In this document: positions 34,421 through 42,721 of the stretch, one piece after another | How positions within the stretch are numbered: the first letter of the stretch is position 1 | Layout of the letters: the number at the start of each line of letters is the position of its first letter | Assembly (NCBI GenBank): GCA_038246545.1 | Contig: JBBRVW010000018.1 | Location: 1-64,000, forward strand | Origin: JBBRVW01 sp038246545 | GTDB lineage: Bacteria > Actinomycetota > Actinomycetes > JACCUZ01 | Length of the DNA: 64,000 bases | Direction: 5' to 3' | The notes under the pieces: model-generated | Database searches by the model: none | The model's input: only the letters and a program-made list of their open reading frames with translations | Told to the model about the DNA's origin: nothing | Position numbers and translations under genes: made by a program

Positions 34421-36808
34421 TCAGCCGCCGCCGGACTGGGTCACGCCGTTGGCGGTCAACGTGTACGTCGGGTAGGCCGTCGACGTCTCGGTCGGGTCGT
34501 CGGCGGTGACCAGCGCGGCCACCGTCGTCGTACCCCGCTTGTTGCCGACCAGACGGGTGAGGTCGCCGTTGTCCGCGTTGGCGACCCACAGGCCCCGGTT
34601 GGCGTTGTACCGCAGCGGCAGCGAGCCGACGTAGGCCTTCTTGCCGTCGCCGTAGGCCACCAGCTGCACGGTCCAGCCTGCCACCGGCACCGGGTGCGCC
34701 TGCGTGAGCGACTGCCACGCCGACAGGTCGGTACCGTCGGAGACCAGCTGGCCGCCGACGGTGACGTTGTCGACCCAGAACCCGTCGCCGACCGTCGCCG
34801 CGTCCGTGATGTAGCGGAACGCGATGTCGATGGACTGGCCGGCGTACTTCGACAGGTCGAACGTCTCGGTGCCGGAGCTCTGGTCGTCGGTCGTGGTGAC
34901 GTCGCCGTCCGGGTTGGGCGACGGGCCGTCCAGCCCCGGCAGGTTCGCCACCACGTTGGCAGCCGCAGCCGGGTCGTGCTCGCTGGTGGTGTTGCTCTCG
35001 TTGTCCGGGAGGCTGACCCACTTCTGCTGTGCCGGGTCGTAGACCTGGACGTAGGCGAAGTCCCAGCCCAGCTCGGTGCCCCAGGTGAGATCGGCCGACA
35101 GGACCGCCTGGCTCGGGTCGGTCGGCACCGTGACCTGCCGGGCGATACCCCGGTCGAGGTCGTCGCCCTGCCCGGAGTACAGCCGGCCGCCGTCGACGGT
35201 CCACTCCACGGGCGCCGGGTCGTAGCTGCCCGCGCCCTGGAAGGTCAGCGCCTCCAGGTCCTTGGCGTTGACGTGGCCGAACCGGTCGCCCAGCCGGACG
35301 TAGTCAGCGCCGTTGGGCGGGGCGCCCGGCGACGAGTAGGCCTGCGGGGTGTCGAAGTTGATGATCGACTTCAGCGTCGGCGCCGTGTAGTCGCGCTTGT
35401 CGCCGCCCTTGAGCCTGGCGCCCTGGTCGATCTGGTAGTCCAGCGCCATCATCGCCTGCCACTGGTGCACGACCTCCTGCGCCGTGATCCCGCGGTAGCC
35501 GAACCGGTTCATCACCGTCTGCAGCCCGACCAGCCCGTTGCCCTGCTCCTTGTGCAGCGCGGACATGAACGCGTCGCCGCCGAACCGCCCGTGCAGGTAC
35601 TCCATGATCGAGTACGCCGCGCCGTAGTCGCACAGGATCTCCGGACCACCCTGGTCACCCCACTGGGTCAGCGAGTTCTCCGGGCCGCCGAAGTTGTCGC
35701 CGAGGTAGCCCTGGAAGCAGGAGATGTGCCGGTCGGCAGCGTCAGCCGTCGGGAGGTTGTTCGGGTCGACGTAGCCCACCAGGGTCTGCGCCCAGTCGGA
35801 CAGGCCTTCGTTGACCCAGTTGACCTCGTCGGCGTCCTGGTCGTGCTCGAGCAGGTGCTGGTACTCGTGGGCGAAGGTGCCCTCGTACTGATGCGGCCGA
35901 GGAGTCACGCCGGCGGAGTCACAGCCGGTGCCGTTCGGCCGGTCATCGGGCGGGGTGGCCCCGGTGCGGTGCAGCCAGTCGAACGAGTCGATGTTCATGA
36001 TGTTGCGATCGAACGTGTCGGCGTACAGCGAGGAGAAGAACCCGGCGATGTAGGTCTGTCCGGCCGGGGTGTTCGGGTCGTAGTAGTTGTCGTCGCGCAC
36101 GTTGTCGACCAGGGTGACGACCTTGTCCGCCGGGCCGGCCCAGTAGTCCGCGTCTACACCGAGGATCTCGTTGAACGGCGCGCCGAAGGTCGGCTGGAGA
36201 TCGGTGCCCGGCCGCGGCTTCAGCGCCGAGAACGCCTCGGTCTCCTTCGGGTACATGTTCGTGTCGAACTCGGTGATGAAGCTCTGCACCTGCGCATCGG
36301 TGACCGTGATCTCCTGGCCACCGAACACCGTGTTGCGGCACTCACCGGTCGAGCCGGCCGGGAAGTCCAGTGCCTGCGAGTAGGTGCCGTCACCGTTGTC
36401 GCGCACGGCGACCCAGATCTCGATGTGGTCCCCCACGCCGACCAGCTGGAACGACTTGACGTAGTACCTGCCGAGGGCGTCGTTGAGCGCGAGCCAGGTC
36501 TTCACCGTGCCGACCGGAGGCGACTCGCCGGACGCGGCGGCGGCCATTGCGCGGCGCTGCGACGCCTGTTCCTGGGCGGCCTGCTCCTTCGCGGAGCTGG
36601 GCGGCTGGAGGGTGTCGAGCTTCCCGGACAGCACGTCGGCGGGTGTGCCGACGGGGATGTTCCGGTCCTTGGCGGTCGCCGCGGCGGCTGCCTTGGCGTC
36701 GGCCTTCGTGGGGCCTGCGGTGGTGCCGGCAGACGCTGCGGTGGTGGCCGGTGTCACGGCCATCGCCACTGCTGCTGCCACGGCACACCATCGTGTGGTG
36801 CGACGCAT
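34421..36808 (-). CDS. secreted HExxH metalloprotease, M6-like
   Basis: A 795-residue secreted protease. Signal peptide MRRTTRWCAVAAAVAMAV to about residue 27. TFAHEYQHLLEHDQDADEVNWVNEGLSDWAQ (key residues HEYQH, then the third ligand E in NEGLSDW) is the zinc-binding site, near residue 300, and differs from the HExxHxxxxxD of its neighbour. C-terminal beta-rich domains resemble those of the neighbour (VDNVTVGG block). ATG at 36808 follows GAGGGG. Likely a duplication-divergence partner of the TTG-started protease; cleavage specificity is unknown. Confidence 0.82.
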   Translation of the reverse strand: MRRTTRWCAVAAAVAMAVTPATTAASAGTTAGPTKADAKAAAAATAKDRNIPVGTPADVLSGKLDTLQPPSSAKEQAAQEQASQRRAMAAAASGESPPVGTVKTWLALNDALGRYYVKSFQLVGVGDHIEIWVAVRDNGDGTYSQALDFPAGSTGECRNTVFGGQEITVTDAQVQSFITEFDTNMYPKETEAFSALKPRPGTDLQPTFGAPFNEILGVDADYWAGPADKVVTLVDNVRDDNYYDPNTPAGQTYIAGFFSSLYADTFDRNIMNIDSFDWLHRTGATPPDDRPNGTGCDSAGVTPRPHQYEGTFAHEYQHLLEHDQDADEVNWVNEGLSDWAQTLVGYVDPNNLPTADAADRHISCFQGYLGDNFGGPENSLTQWGDQGGPEILCDYGAAYSIMEYLHGRFGGDAFMSALHKEQGNGLVGLQTVMNRFGYRGITAQEVVHQWQAMMALDYQIDQGARLKGGDKRDYTAPTLKSIINFDTPQAYSSPGAPPNGADYVRLGDRFGHVNAKDLEALTFQGAGSYDPAPVEWTVDGGRLYSGQGDDLDRGIARQVTVPTDPSQAVLSADLTWGTELGWDFAYVQVYDPAQQKWVSLPDNESNTTSEHDPAAAANVVANLPGLDGPSPNPDGDVTTTDDQSSGTETFDLSKYAGQSIDIAFRYITDAATVGDGFWVDNVTVGGQLVSDGTDLSAWQSLTQAHPVPVAGWTVQLVAYGDGKKAYVGSLPLRYNANRGLWVANADNGDLTRLVGNKRGTTTVAALVTADDPTETSTAYPTYTLTANGVTQSGGG

Positions 36809-37130
36809 TCGGTGATCCCCTCGCTGCTGTCGATGAGTGGTGACTCTCCGTGGAGATGGAGAGCTTCCGGCACTCTCATCCGCAAACCCGCAGTAATCAA
36901 GACTTTCGCGGTAATTTTCTGGTGCTTCCGCACCAGAGGGCAGGGCGATGCCGGATCAGCCCGCAGGTCGGCGGGTGCCGCGGGCCAGGGGGCGGCCGCG
37001 GCCACCGGCCTCGGTTTGGCCGGAACCGGGCGGGGTTGCTAACCTGTCCCGTCGCACGCTGTGCGCAGCCGTCGCATGCCCCTCGGGCGTGGCGGCACCC
37101 CCGACCGATCACACTCTTTGAGGCTTCTTC
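36809..37130. other. intergenic region between protease and rpsT
   Basis: About 320 bases with two parts. The left part (36875-36920) is strikingly AT-rich for this genome and probably holds the protease promoter on the minus strand; CTGGTGC and GCACCAG (36919-36925 and 36930-36936) form a small hairpin. The right part carries the rpsT promoter. No gene is seen. Confidence 0.5.
37016..37045 (+). promoter_or_regulatory. probable rpsT promoter
   Basis: TTGGCC at 37016-37021 and TAACCT at 37040-37045 with an 18-base spacer, ending about 85 bases before the S20 start. Predicted from the pattern alone; the leader between them may carry S20 autoregulation, but no structure is recognised. Confidence 0.45.
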
Positions 37131-37391
37131 GTGGCGAACATCAAGTCCCAGCTCAAGCGGATCAAGACGAACGAGAAGGCGCGGCTGCGCAACAAGGCCG
37201 TCAAGTCCTCCCTCAAGACGTCGGTCCGCAAGTTCCGCGAGGCCGTCGATGCCGGTGACCGCGACACGGCGACCACGCTGCTCGTGACGGCCGGGCGCCA
37301 GCTGGACAAGGCCGCGAGCAAGGGCGTCATCCACAGGAACCAGGCCGCCAACCGCAAGTCGGCGATGGCCAAGCGGGCCGCCTCGCTCTGA
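37131..37391 (+). CDS. rpsT: 30S ribosomal protein S20
   Basis: An 86-residue, Lys/Arg-rich protein reading MANIKSQLKRIKTNEKARLR and ending SAMAKRAASL. It binds 16S rRNA in the early steps of 30S assembly. The start is GTG at 37131. It is transcribed away from the neighbouring minus-strand operon, as in other actinobacteria, and converges on holA with 28 bases between stops. Confidence 0.97.
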   Translation: MANIKSQLKRIKTNEKARLRNKAVKSSLKTSVRKFREAVDAGDRDTATTLLVTAGRQLDKAASKGVIHRNQAANRKSAMAKRAASL

Positions 37392-37419
37392 GCGAGCCCC
37401 CCGCAGCACGTCGAGGGCG

Positions 37420-38430
37420 TCACCCCACGGGGTCGGCGCCCTTCGTCGTGCTCCGGCCCGGGGCCGCGCCCTCGCGGGCGTTGACGATGGCGCCGACGGC
37501 GCGCTCGAGCGCGTAGACCGGGTCGGTGCCCCCGCCCTTGATCTGCTCGTCGGCCCTGGCCACGGCGAGGATGCCGGCGGCCACGCCGTCCGGTGTCCAG
37601 CCGGCCAGCTGGCCGCGCGCCTTGCGGACCTGGAACGGCGCCAGCCCGAGGTCGCGGGCGATGTCGTCGGGCCGGGCCGACCGGGAGGCACCGGCCACCT
37701 TGGCCAGGGTCCGCAGCCCGGCCGCGAACGCGGCGTTGATCGGCACCGGGTCGACCCCGGTGGCCAGCGCGTGACGCAGCAGCCGGAGCGCCTCCTCGTA
37801 GCGGCCCTCGACGGCGGCGTCGGCCACCTTGAAGCCGGTCACCTCGACGCGGCCGGAGTGGTAGCGCTCGACCACCTCGACGTCGACCGTGCCGGTGGTG
37901 TCCGAGACCAGCTGGCTGCACGCCTGCGCGAGCTCCCGGAGGTCGCTCCCGAGGGCGTCGACCAGCGCCACGGCCGCGGCCGGCGCGACCCGGCGGCCGG
38001 CCGCCTTGAACTCGCCCTGGACGAAGGCGACCTTGTCGCTCTCCCACTTCACCTGCTTGCACTCGACGACGACGGCGCCGGCCTTCTTCACCGCGTCGAG
38101 CAGTGACTTGCCCTTGACGCCCCCGCCGTGCACCAGCACCAGAACCACGTCGTCGGGCGGGTCGGCGACCGCGTGCCGCAGCTCGTCGGCGAGCGCCTCG
38201 GCGGCCTCCGCGAGGTCCCGGACGACGATGACGGTGGTGCCGCCGAACAGCGACGGGCTCGCCAGCCCGGTGACCCGGCCCGGCTCCAGCCCGACGGACG
38301 ACAGGTCGTGGACCTCCGCGTCCGGGTCGGCCGCACGCACCGCGGCGACAACCGTGGCCACCGCCCGGTCGCGCAGCAGGGCCTCGGGGCCGGCGACGAG
38401 GGTGAGGGGGGCGGGGCCGGGAGCGGGCAT
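37420..38430 (-). CDS. holA: DNA polymerase III delta subunit
   Basis: A 336-residue clamp-loader delta subunit. The N-terminal nucleotide-binding-like domain has no working Walker A, as in the family; VVVIVVRDLAEA-type strands and LVHGGGVKGKSLLDAVKKAGAVVVECKQ are seen, followed by the alpha-helical collar domain with RDLGLAPFQVRKARGQLAGW. It opens the beta clamp. ATG at 38430. It is the distal gene of the comEA-comEC-holA group on the minus strand. Confidence 0.93.
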   Translation of the reverse strand: MPAPGPAPLTLVAGPEALLRDRAVATVVAAVRAADPDAEVHDLSSVGLEPGRVTGLASPSLFGGTTVIVVRDLAEAAEALADELRHAVADPPDDVVLVLVHGGGVKGKSLLDAVKKAGAVVVECKQVKWESDKVAFVQGEFKAAGRRVAPAAAVALVDALGSDLRELAQACSQLVSDTTGTVDVEVVERYHSGRVEVTGFKVADAAVEGRYEEALRLLRHALATGVDPVPINAAFAAGLRTLAKVAGASRSARPDDIARDLGLAPFQVRKARGQLAGWTPDGVAAGILAVARADEQIKGGGTDPVYALERAVGAIVNAREGAAPGRSTTKGADPVG

Positions 38431-38458
38431 CGCGGTCAGGCTAGCCGCACCCGACCGT

Positions 38459-40800
38459 TCAGCCGGCACGGACCAGCCTCAGCTGCCGGCGGTCACCGAC
38501 GACGAGCAGGGTCCCCTCGCGGTCGGTGCGGCCGACCACGACGCCGCTGCGGCGCAGGGCCAGCATCGTCGACCGGGCGGGGTGGCCGTAGTCGTTGTCG
38601 AAGCCGACGCTGACGACCGCCAGCCGCGGCCGGGCCGCGGCCAGCAGGGCTGGGTCCTGGTAGGCCGAGCCGTGGTGGGCCACCTTCAGGACGTCGACGG
38701 TCCCGAGCGGGTGACCGGCCGCCTGCAGCCCCGCCAGCAGAGCCCGCTGGGCCGGTGGCTCCACGTCGCCGGTGAGCAGCAGCCGCACCCCGTGGGTGCG
38801 GACGAGGAGCACCAGGCTGGCGTTGTTCGGCACCGAGCCCTCGCCGATGACCCGTGACGGCCAGAGGACCTGCCACGACAGCGTCCCGACGGTCATCCGC
38901 TCCCCCACGACAGCGGTGGTCAGCGGCACCCGCGCCCGGCGGGTCCACCGGTGTACCCGCGCCAGCTCGCCGGCCGGCTCGTCGTAGGTGCCCGTCACCA
39001 CCTCCCCACGCTCCGGCCCCGCAGGACGCCGGGAAGGCCCTCGACGTGGTCCGCGTGCAGGTGGGTGAGGAGCACCATCGCGACGCGCCGCACGCCCAAC
39101 CCTCGCAGGCAACGGTCGACGGCGCGCGGGTCGGGACCCGCGTCGACGACGACAGCCGCGCCGGCGCCGGACGCAAGGACGAGGGCGTCGCCCTGACCCA
39201 CGTCGCACACCGCGAGCAGCCAGCCGCGCGGCGGCCAGCCCGGTGAGGCAGCGGCCGCCGCGAGGCCCACGGCCACCACGACCACCACCCCGGCTGCGAC
39301 GGCGGGCCGACGTCCGAGACCGCGGGCGACGAGGACCGCTGCACCGGTTGCCACTGCCAGCACCAAGGCCCCAGTGACCGAGCCGGGCCAGGGCACGGCT
39401 GCGTCCGGGACGGCAGCCGCGCGGTGGGCGACCGCGGCGATCCATGCGACGGGCAGCTCGGCGACCCGCGCCAGGACCTCGGCTGCCGGCGGGCTGACCG
39501 GGGCCACGGCGGCAGCCAGCACCCCGAGCACCGTGGCCGGAGCCACCGCCGGCGCCGCCAGCAGGTTCGCCGGCACCGCGACGAGGCTGACCTGCCCGCT
39601 CAGCAGCACGATCACCGGCGCGCACAGCAGCTGCGCGGCCATAGCCACCGCCAGGGCCTCGGCGACCGGCCGCGGCAGCCCGCAGGCCCGCCAGGCCGCC
39701 GCCCACGCCGGGGCGAGCAGCACCAGTCCGGCCGTCGCCAGGGCGGACAGCACGAAGCCGTAGGAGCGCGCCAGCCACGGGTCTGCCAGCAGGAGCACAG
39801 CCACCGCCGCACCGAGCGCGCCAAGCCCCCGACGCCGCCGTCCGGTCGCCAGCGCCAGCAGGCCGACGCCACCCATGACGGCCGCCCGCAGGACCGACGG
39901 CTGGGGACGGGCCAGCACGACGAAGCCGACGACAGCCAGCGCCGCGGCGGCCGGCAGCACCCGCCCCCGCAGCCCGACCCAGCGACCGGCGAGCAGGACG
40001 AAGGAGGCGACCACCGCCACGTTCGAGCCCGACACCGCCACCAGGTGCGTCATGCCTGACGTGCGCAGGTCGGCGTCCAGCGCGGCCGTCACCCGCGACG
40101 TGTCGCCCACGACCAGTCCGGGCAGCAGCCCGCGCGGGTCGCGCGCCAGTCCGTCGGCCGCATCGCGCAGCCCGGCCCGCAGCCGCCCCGCGGCGCGCTG
40201 CACCGCCGGCGGTCGGCCGTGCAGCTCCGGTGGCCCGCGGACCACCACGACCGCCGCCTCGCCGTGCCCGGCGCGGGGCTGTCCGAGCCGGCCGGACCAG
40301 GAGACCGCCTGCCCGGGCAGCAGTCCCCGCCACCGGAGGTCGCGCGCCAGCAGCACCACGGCAACCCGGGTGCGGAACCCCCCGCCGCGCGCACGGACCG
40401 ATGTCACTCGTGCGGGGACCACGACAAGATCGCCGGCCCGGTGGTCGCCTCGCGTGCCGCCGTGCCGGACGGCCGGGTCGCCGGTCACGGTCCCGGCCAG
40501 CTCGGCGGTCGCGCCGTCGGCGGCGAGCGCGGCCAGCCCGCTGCCGGCGACCGCGGCGACGTGGAGGCCCGCCACACCAGCGCCGCCCGCGAGGCACAGC
40601 AGCCCCGCCACGGCCACTGCCGCGACCCGGCGGCCCAGCACCCACCCGACGGCCAGGGCAGCCGCGAGCGCGACGACCGGCGCGAGCACCCAGAGCGGCC
40701 GCCCGCCGGTGACCGTGAAGGCGCCGACCCAGACCGCGACGGCCGGGACCACCAGCCTCGCGTCGGTGCGCACGCCCTCGGGCCGACCGGCCGTGGTCAC
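38459..40800 (-). pseudogene. comEC: competence DNA-uptake protein ComEC, split by a frameshift
   Basis: Frame one gives about 600 residues from ATG at 40800: several membrane segments, the Competence domain block (SGMTHLVAVSGSNVAVVASF) and the start of the metallo-beta-lactamase part (DVGQGDALVL, THLHADHVEG). It then stops at 38995 after LRGRSVGRW. The other frame continues without a break from GEVVTGTYDEPAGELARV to KVAHHGSAYQDP and RQLRLVRAG, ending at 38459. One extra G in the run of four at 39004-39007 restores a normal ComEC of about 780 residues. So either a true mutation, a slippage site, or a sequencing error. DNA uptake across the membrane would be lost if real. Confidence 0.85.
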
Positions 40801-41645
40801 AGCGTCACCAGCGGACGCAGGTCGGACAGCGTCGCCTCGCCGATGCCCGACACCTCGCCCAGCTCGTCGACGGCGGAGAACCGGCCGTGCGCGGTGCGCC
40901 AGTCGAGCACCCGCTGCGCGAGCACCGGCCCGATCCCCGGCAGCCCGTCGAGCGCCTCGAGAGTCGCCCCGTTGAGGTCGACCGGCGCGCTCGGCCCGGG
41001 TACCGCAGCCGCGGCGCCCGCGACGGGTGCGGCGATCACCGCCGGCCCCGTGCCGCGGCGCTGAACCACCACCTGCTCGCCGTCGACCAGCGGGCGGGCC
41101 AGGTTGACGCTGGCGGTACGCGCCCGGTCGGTGGCTCCACCGGCGGCGCGCACCGCGTCGGCGACGCGGGAACCGGCGGCAAGCCGCACCAGCCCCGGGT
41201 GACGGACCGCCCCGACGACGTGCACGACCACCTCGGGCTGGTCACCGGCCGCGACCGTCGCGTTCGGTGGACTGCTCGCGACTGCGTCCGCCCCCGCGCT
41301 GGACGGCGCCTCGCGCTGCACCCTCGGTGCGGCCTGGGCGGCCGGCTGGGCCCGCCACACCACCACCAGGGCCACCAGCACCGCGACGACCACGACGAGG
41401 ACGAGGCCGGTGACGGCCCGGCGGCTCGGCACGAGCGCGGGGACCGTGCGCTGCCGGGTCGCCGGGTCCGGCGGGCGGGTGGGCACCCAGCCGACCGGCT
41501 GCTCCGGAACGGCCGGCAGGGGCGGCACGGTGGTGGGGGCTCGCTCAGCCACCGCACCAGGGCGAGGAGCCAACCGGGCCAGCAGGCGTTCCCCCGCGAG
41601 GGAGGACTGGTCGGGGCGGCGGTGCCGTGCACGTCGGGAGCTCAC
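40797..41645 (-). CDS. comEA: competence protein ComEA
   Basis: A 282-residue DNA receptor. A cytoplasmic N-terminus is followed by a membrane segment near residue 80 (AVTGLVLVVVVAVLVALVVVW), a SLBB-like domain (VHVVGAVRHPGLVRLAAGSRVADAV), and a C-terminal double helix-hairpin-helix (LNGATLEALDGLPGIGPVLAQRVLDWR, then GEVSGIGEATLSDLRPL). It binds DNA outside the membrane for uptake by ComEC. GTG at 41645; a TAACGT seven bases upstream suggests a leaderless start. Overlaps comEC by four bases. Confidence 0.93.
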   Translation of the reverse strand: MSSRRARHRRPDQSSLAGERLLARLAPRPGAVAERAPTTVPPLPAVPEQPVGWVPTRPPDPATRQRTVPALVPSRRAVTGLVLVVVVAVLVALVVVWRAQPAAQAAPRVQREAPSSAGADAVASSPPNATVAAGDQPEVVVHVVGAVRHPGLVRLAAGSRVADAVRAAGGATDRARTASVNLARPLVDGEQVVVQRRGTGPAVIAAPVAGAAAAVPGPSAPVDLNGATLEALDGLPGIGPVLAQRVLDWRTAHGRFSAVDELGEVSGIGEATLSDLRPLVTL

Positions 41646-41766
41646 GACCTCGACGTTAGGAAGCCGGCACCCCCCAGCGGGGTTCCGGCGGCCGATCGGT
41701 GGACACCCCACCGCCTGTGGACGACCGGCGCCGCGCCGCCGACCGGGCGACGGTCAGCCGGTGCCC

Positions 41767-41799
41767 GTCGGGCGTCGGTCGGGCGTCAGTCGGGCGGTC
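41767..41799. repeat. three 11-base tandem repeats
   Basis: GTCGGGCGTCG, GTCGGGCGTCA and GTCGGGCGGTC follow one another directly after the degV stop. No function seen; a spacer between divergent comEA and the end of degV. Confidence 0.5.
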
Positions 41800-42646
41800 A
41801 GTGCGGTGCGACGACGACGGCCAGCATCCCGGGACCCACGTGGGCGCCGACCACGGCACCGACCTCGCTGACGACCAGCCGGTCCAGTCCGGTCATCCGT
41901 CCCCGGAGCCGCCCGGCCAGCGCCTCGGCCCGCTCCGGACTGGCCAGGTGGTGCACCGCGACGTCGACCGGGCGGCTGCCGGCCGCGGCCACCGCGACCT
42001 CCTCGAGCCGGGCGATCGCCTTGGCGGCGGTGCGCACCTTCTCCAGCGGCTCGATGTGCCCGTCGACCATCTGCAGCAGCGGCTTCATGGCCAGCGCCGA
42101 CCCGACAAGGGCGGCCGCTGCGCCGATCCGCCCGCCCCTGCGGAGGTGCTCGAGCGTGTCGACGTAGAAGACGGCGGTCGAGGCCGAGGCTCGACGTCGA
42201 GCGGCGTCGGCGACCTCGTCCTCGGGCCGGCCCTCGGCTGCCGCAGCCGCCGCCGAGAGGACGGCGAAGCCCAGCCCCATGCCCAGCGTCTCGGAGTCGA
42301 CGACCTCGGTGGGCACCGGCGACTCCTTGGCGGCCAGCCGGGCCGACTCGACCGTGCCGGACATCTGCGCCGACAGGTGCACCGACACGACCGCCCCGCA
42401 GCCGGCGTCGGCAGCCCGCTGGTAGGCCGCCGCGAACGCCGCCGGCCCGGGCCTGGACGTCGAGACCGGCTGCCAGCGACGCAGCGCGTCGGCGACCGTT
42501 CCGGCCGAGGCCTGGTCGAGCTCGTCGTACGACGTGCCGCCGATCACCACCTGCAGCGGCACCACCTCGATGCCGCTCTCGCGGACCAGCTCGGCCGGCA
42601 GGTACGCCGTCGAGTCGGTGACGACCCCGACCCGGTGCTCCGACAT
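41798..42646 (-). CDS. DegV family fatty-acid-binding protein
   Basis: A 282-residue DegV protein. VVTDSTAYLPAELV at the N-terminus is the phosphate/carboxylate-binding loop; the two-domain fold ends with VGAVVGAHVGPGMLAVV. DegV (FakB-like) proteins bind a single fatty acid and in Firmicutes present it to FakA kinase. It is a single gene between comEA and leuS. No FakA-like gene is in the window. Confidence 0.9.
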   Translation of the reverse strand: MSEHRVGVVTDSTAYLPAELVRESGIEVVPLQVVIGGTSYDELDQASAGTVADALRRWQPVSTSRPGPAAFAAAYQRAADAGCGAVVSVHLSAQMSGTVESARLAAKESPVPTEVVDSETLGMGLGFAVLSAAAAAAEGRPEDEVADAARRRASASTAVFYVDTLEHLRRGGRIGAAAALVGSALAMKPLLQMVDGHIEPLEKVRTAAKAIARLEEVAVAAAGSRPVDVAVHHLASPERAEALAGRLRGRMTGLDRLVVSEVGAVVGAHVGPGMLAVVVAPH

Positions 42647-42721
42647 GCGGTGAGGCTACCGACCGGGCCGCGGGCGCGCGGGCAGGTCGGCCCGGGCGGG
42701 CCGGTCAGCCGCTCAGCCCGC

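Noticed and set aside
33680..37042. 1120-residue plus-strand frame opposite the proteases
   Set aside because: Low-complexity Val/Arg/Asp translation with no domain; signal peptides and zinc motifs are on the minus strand.
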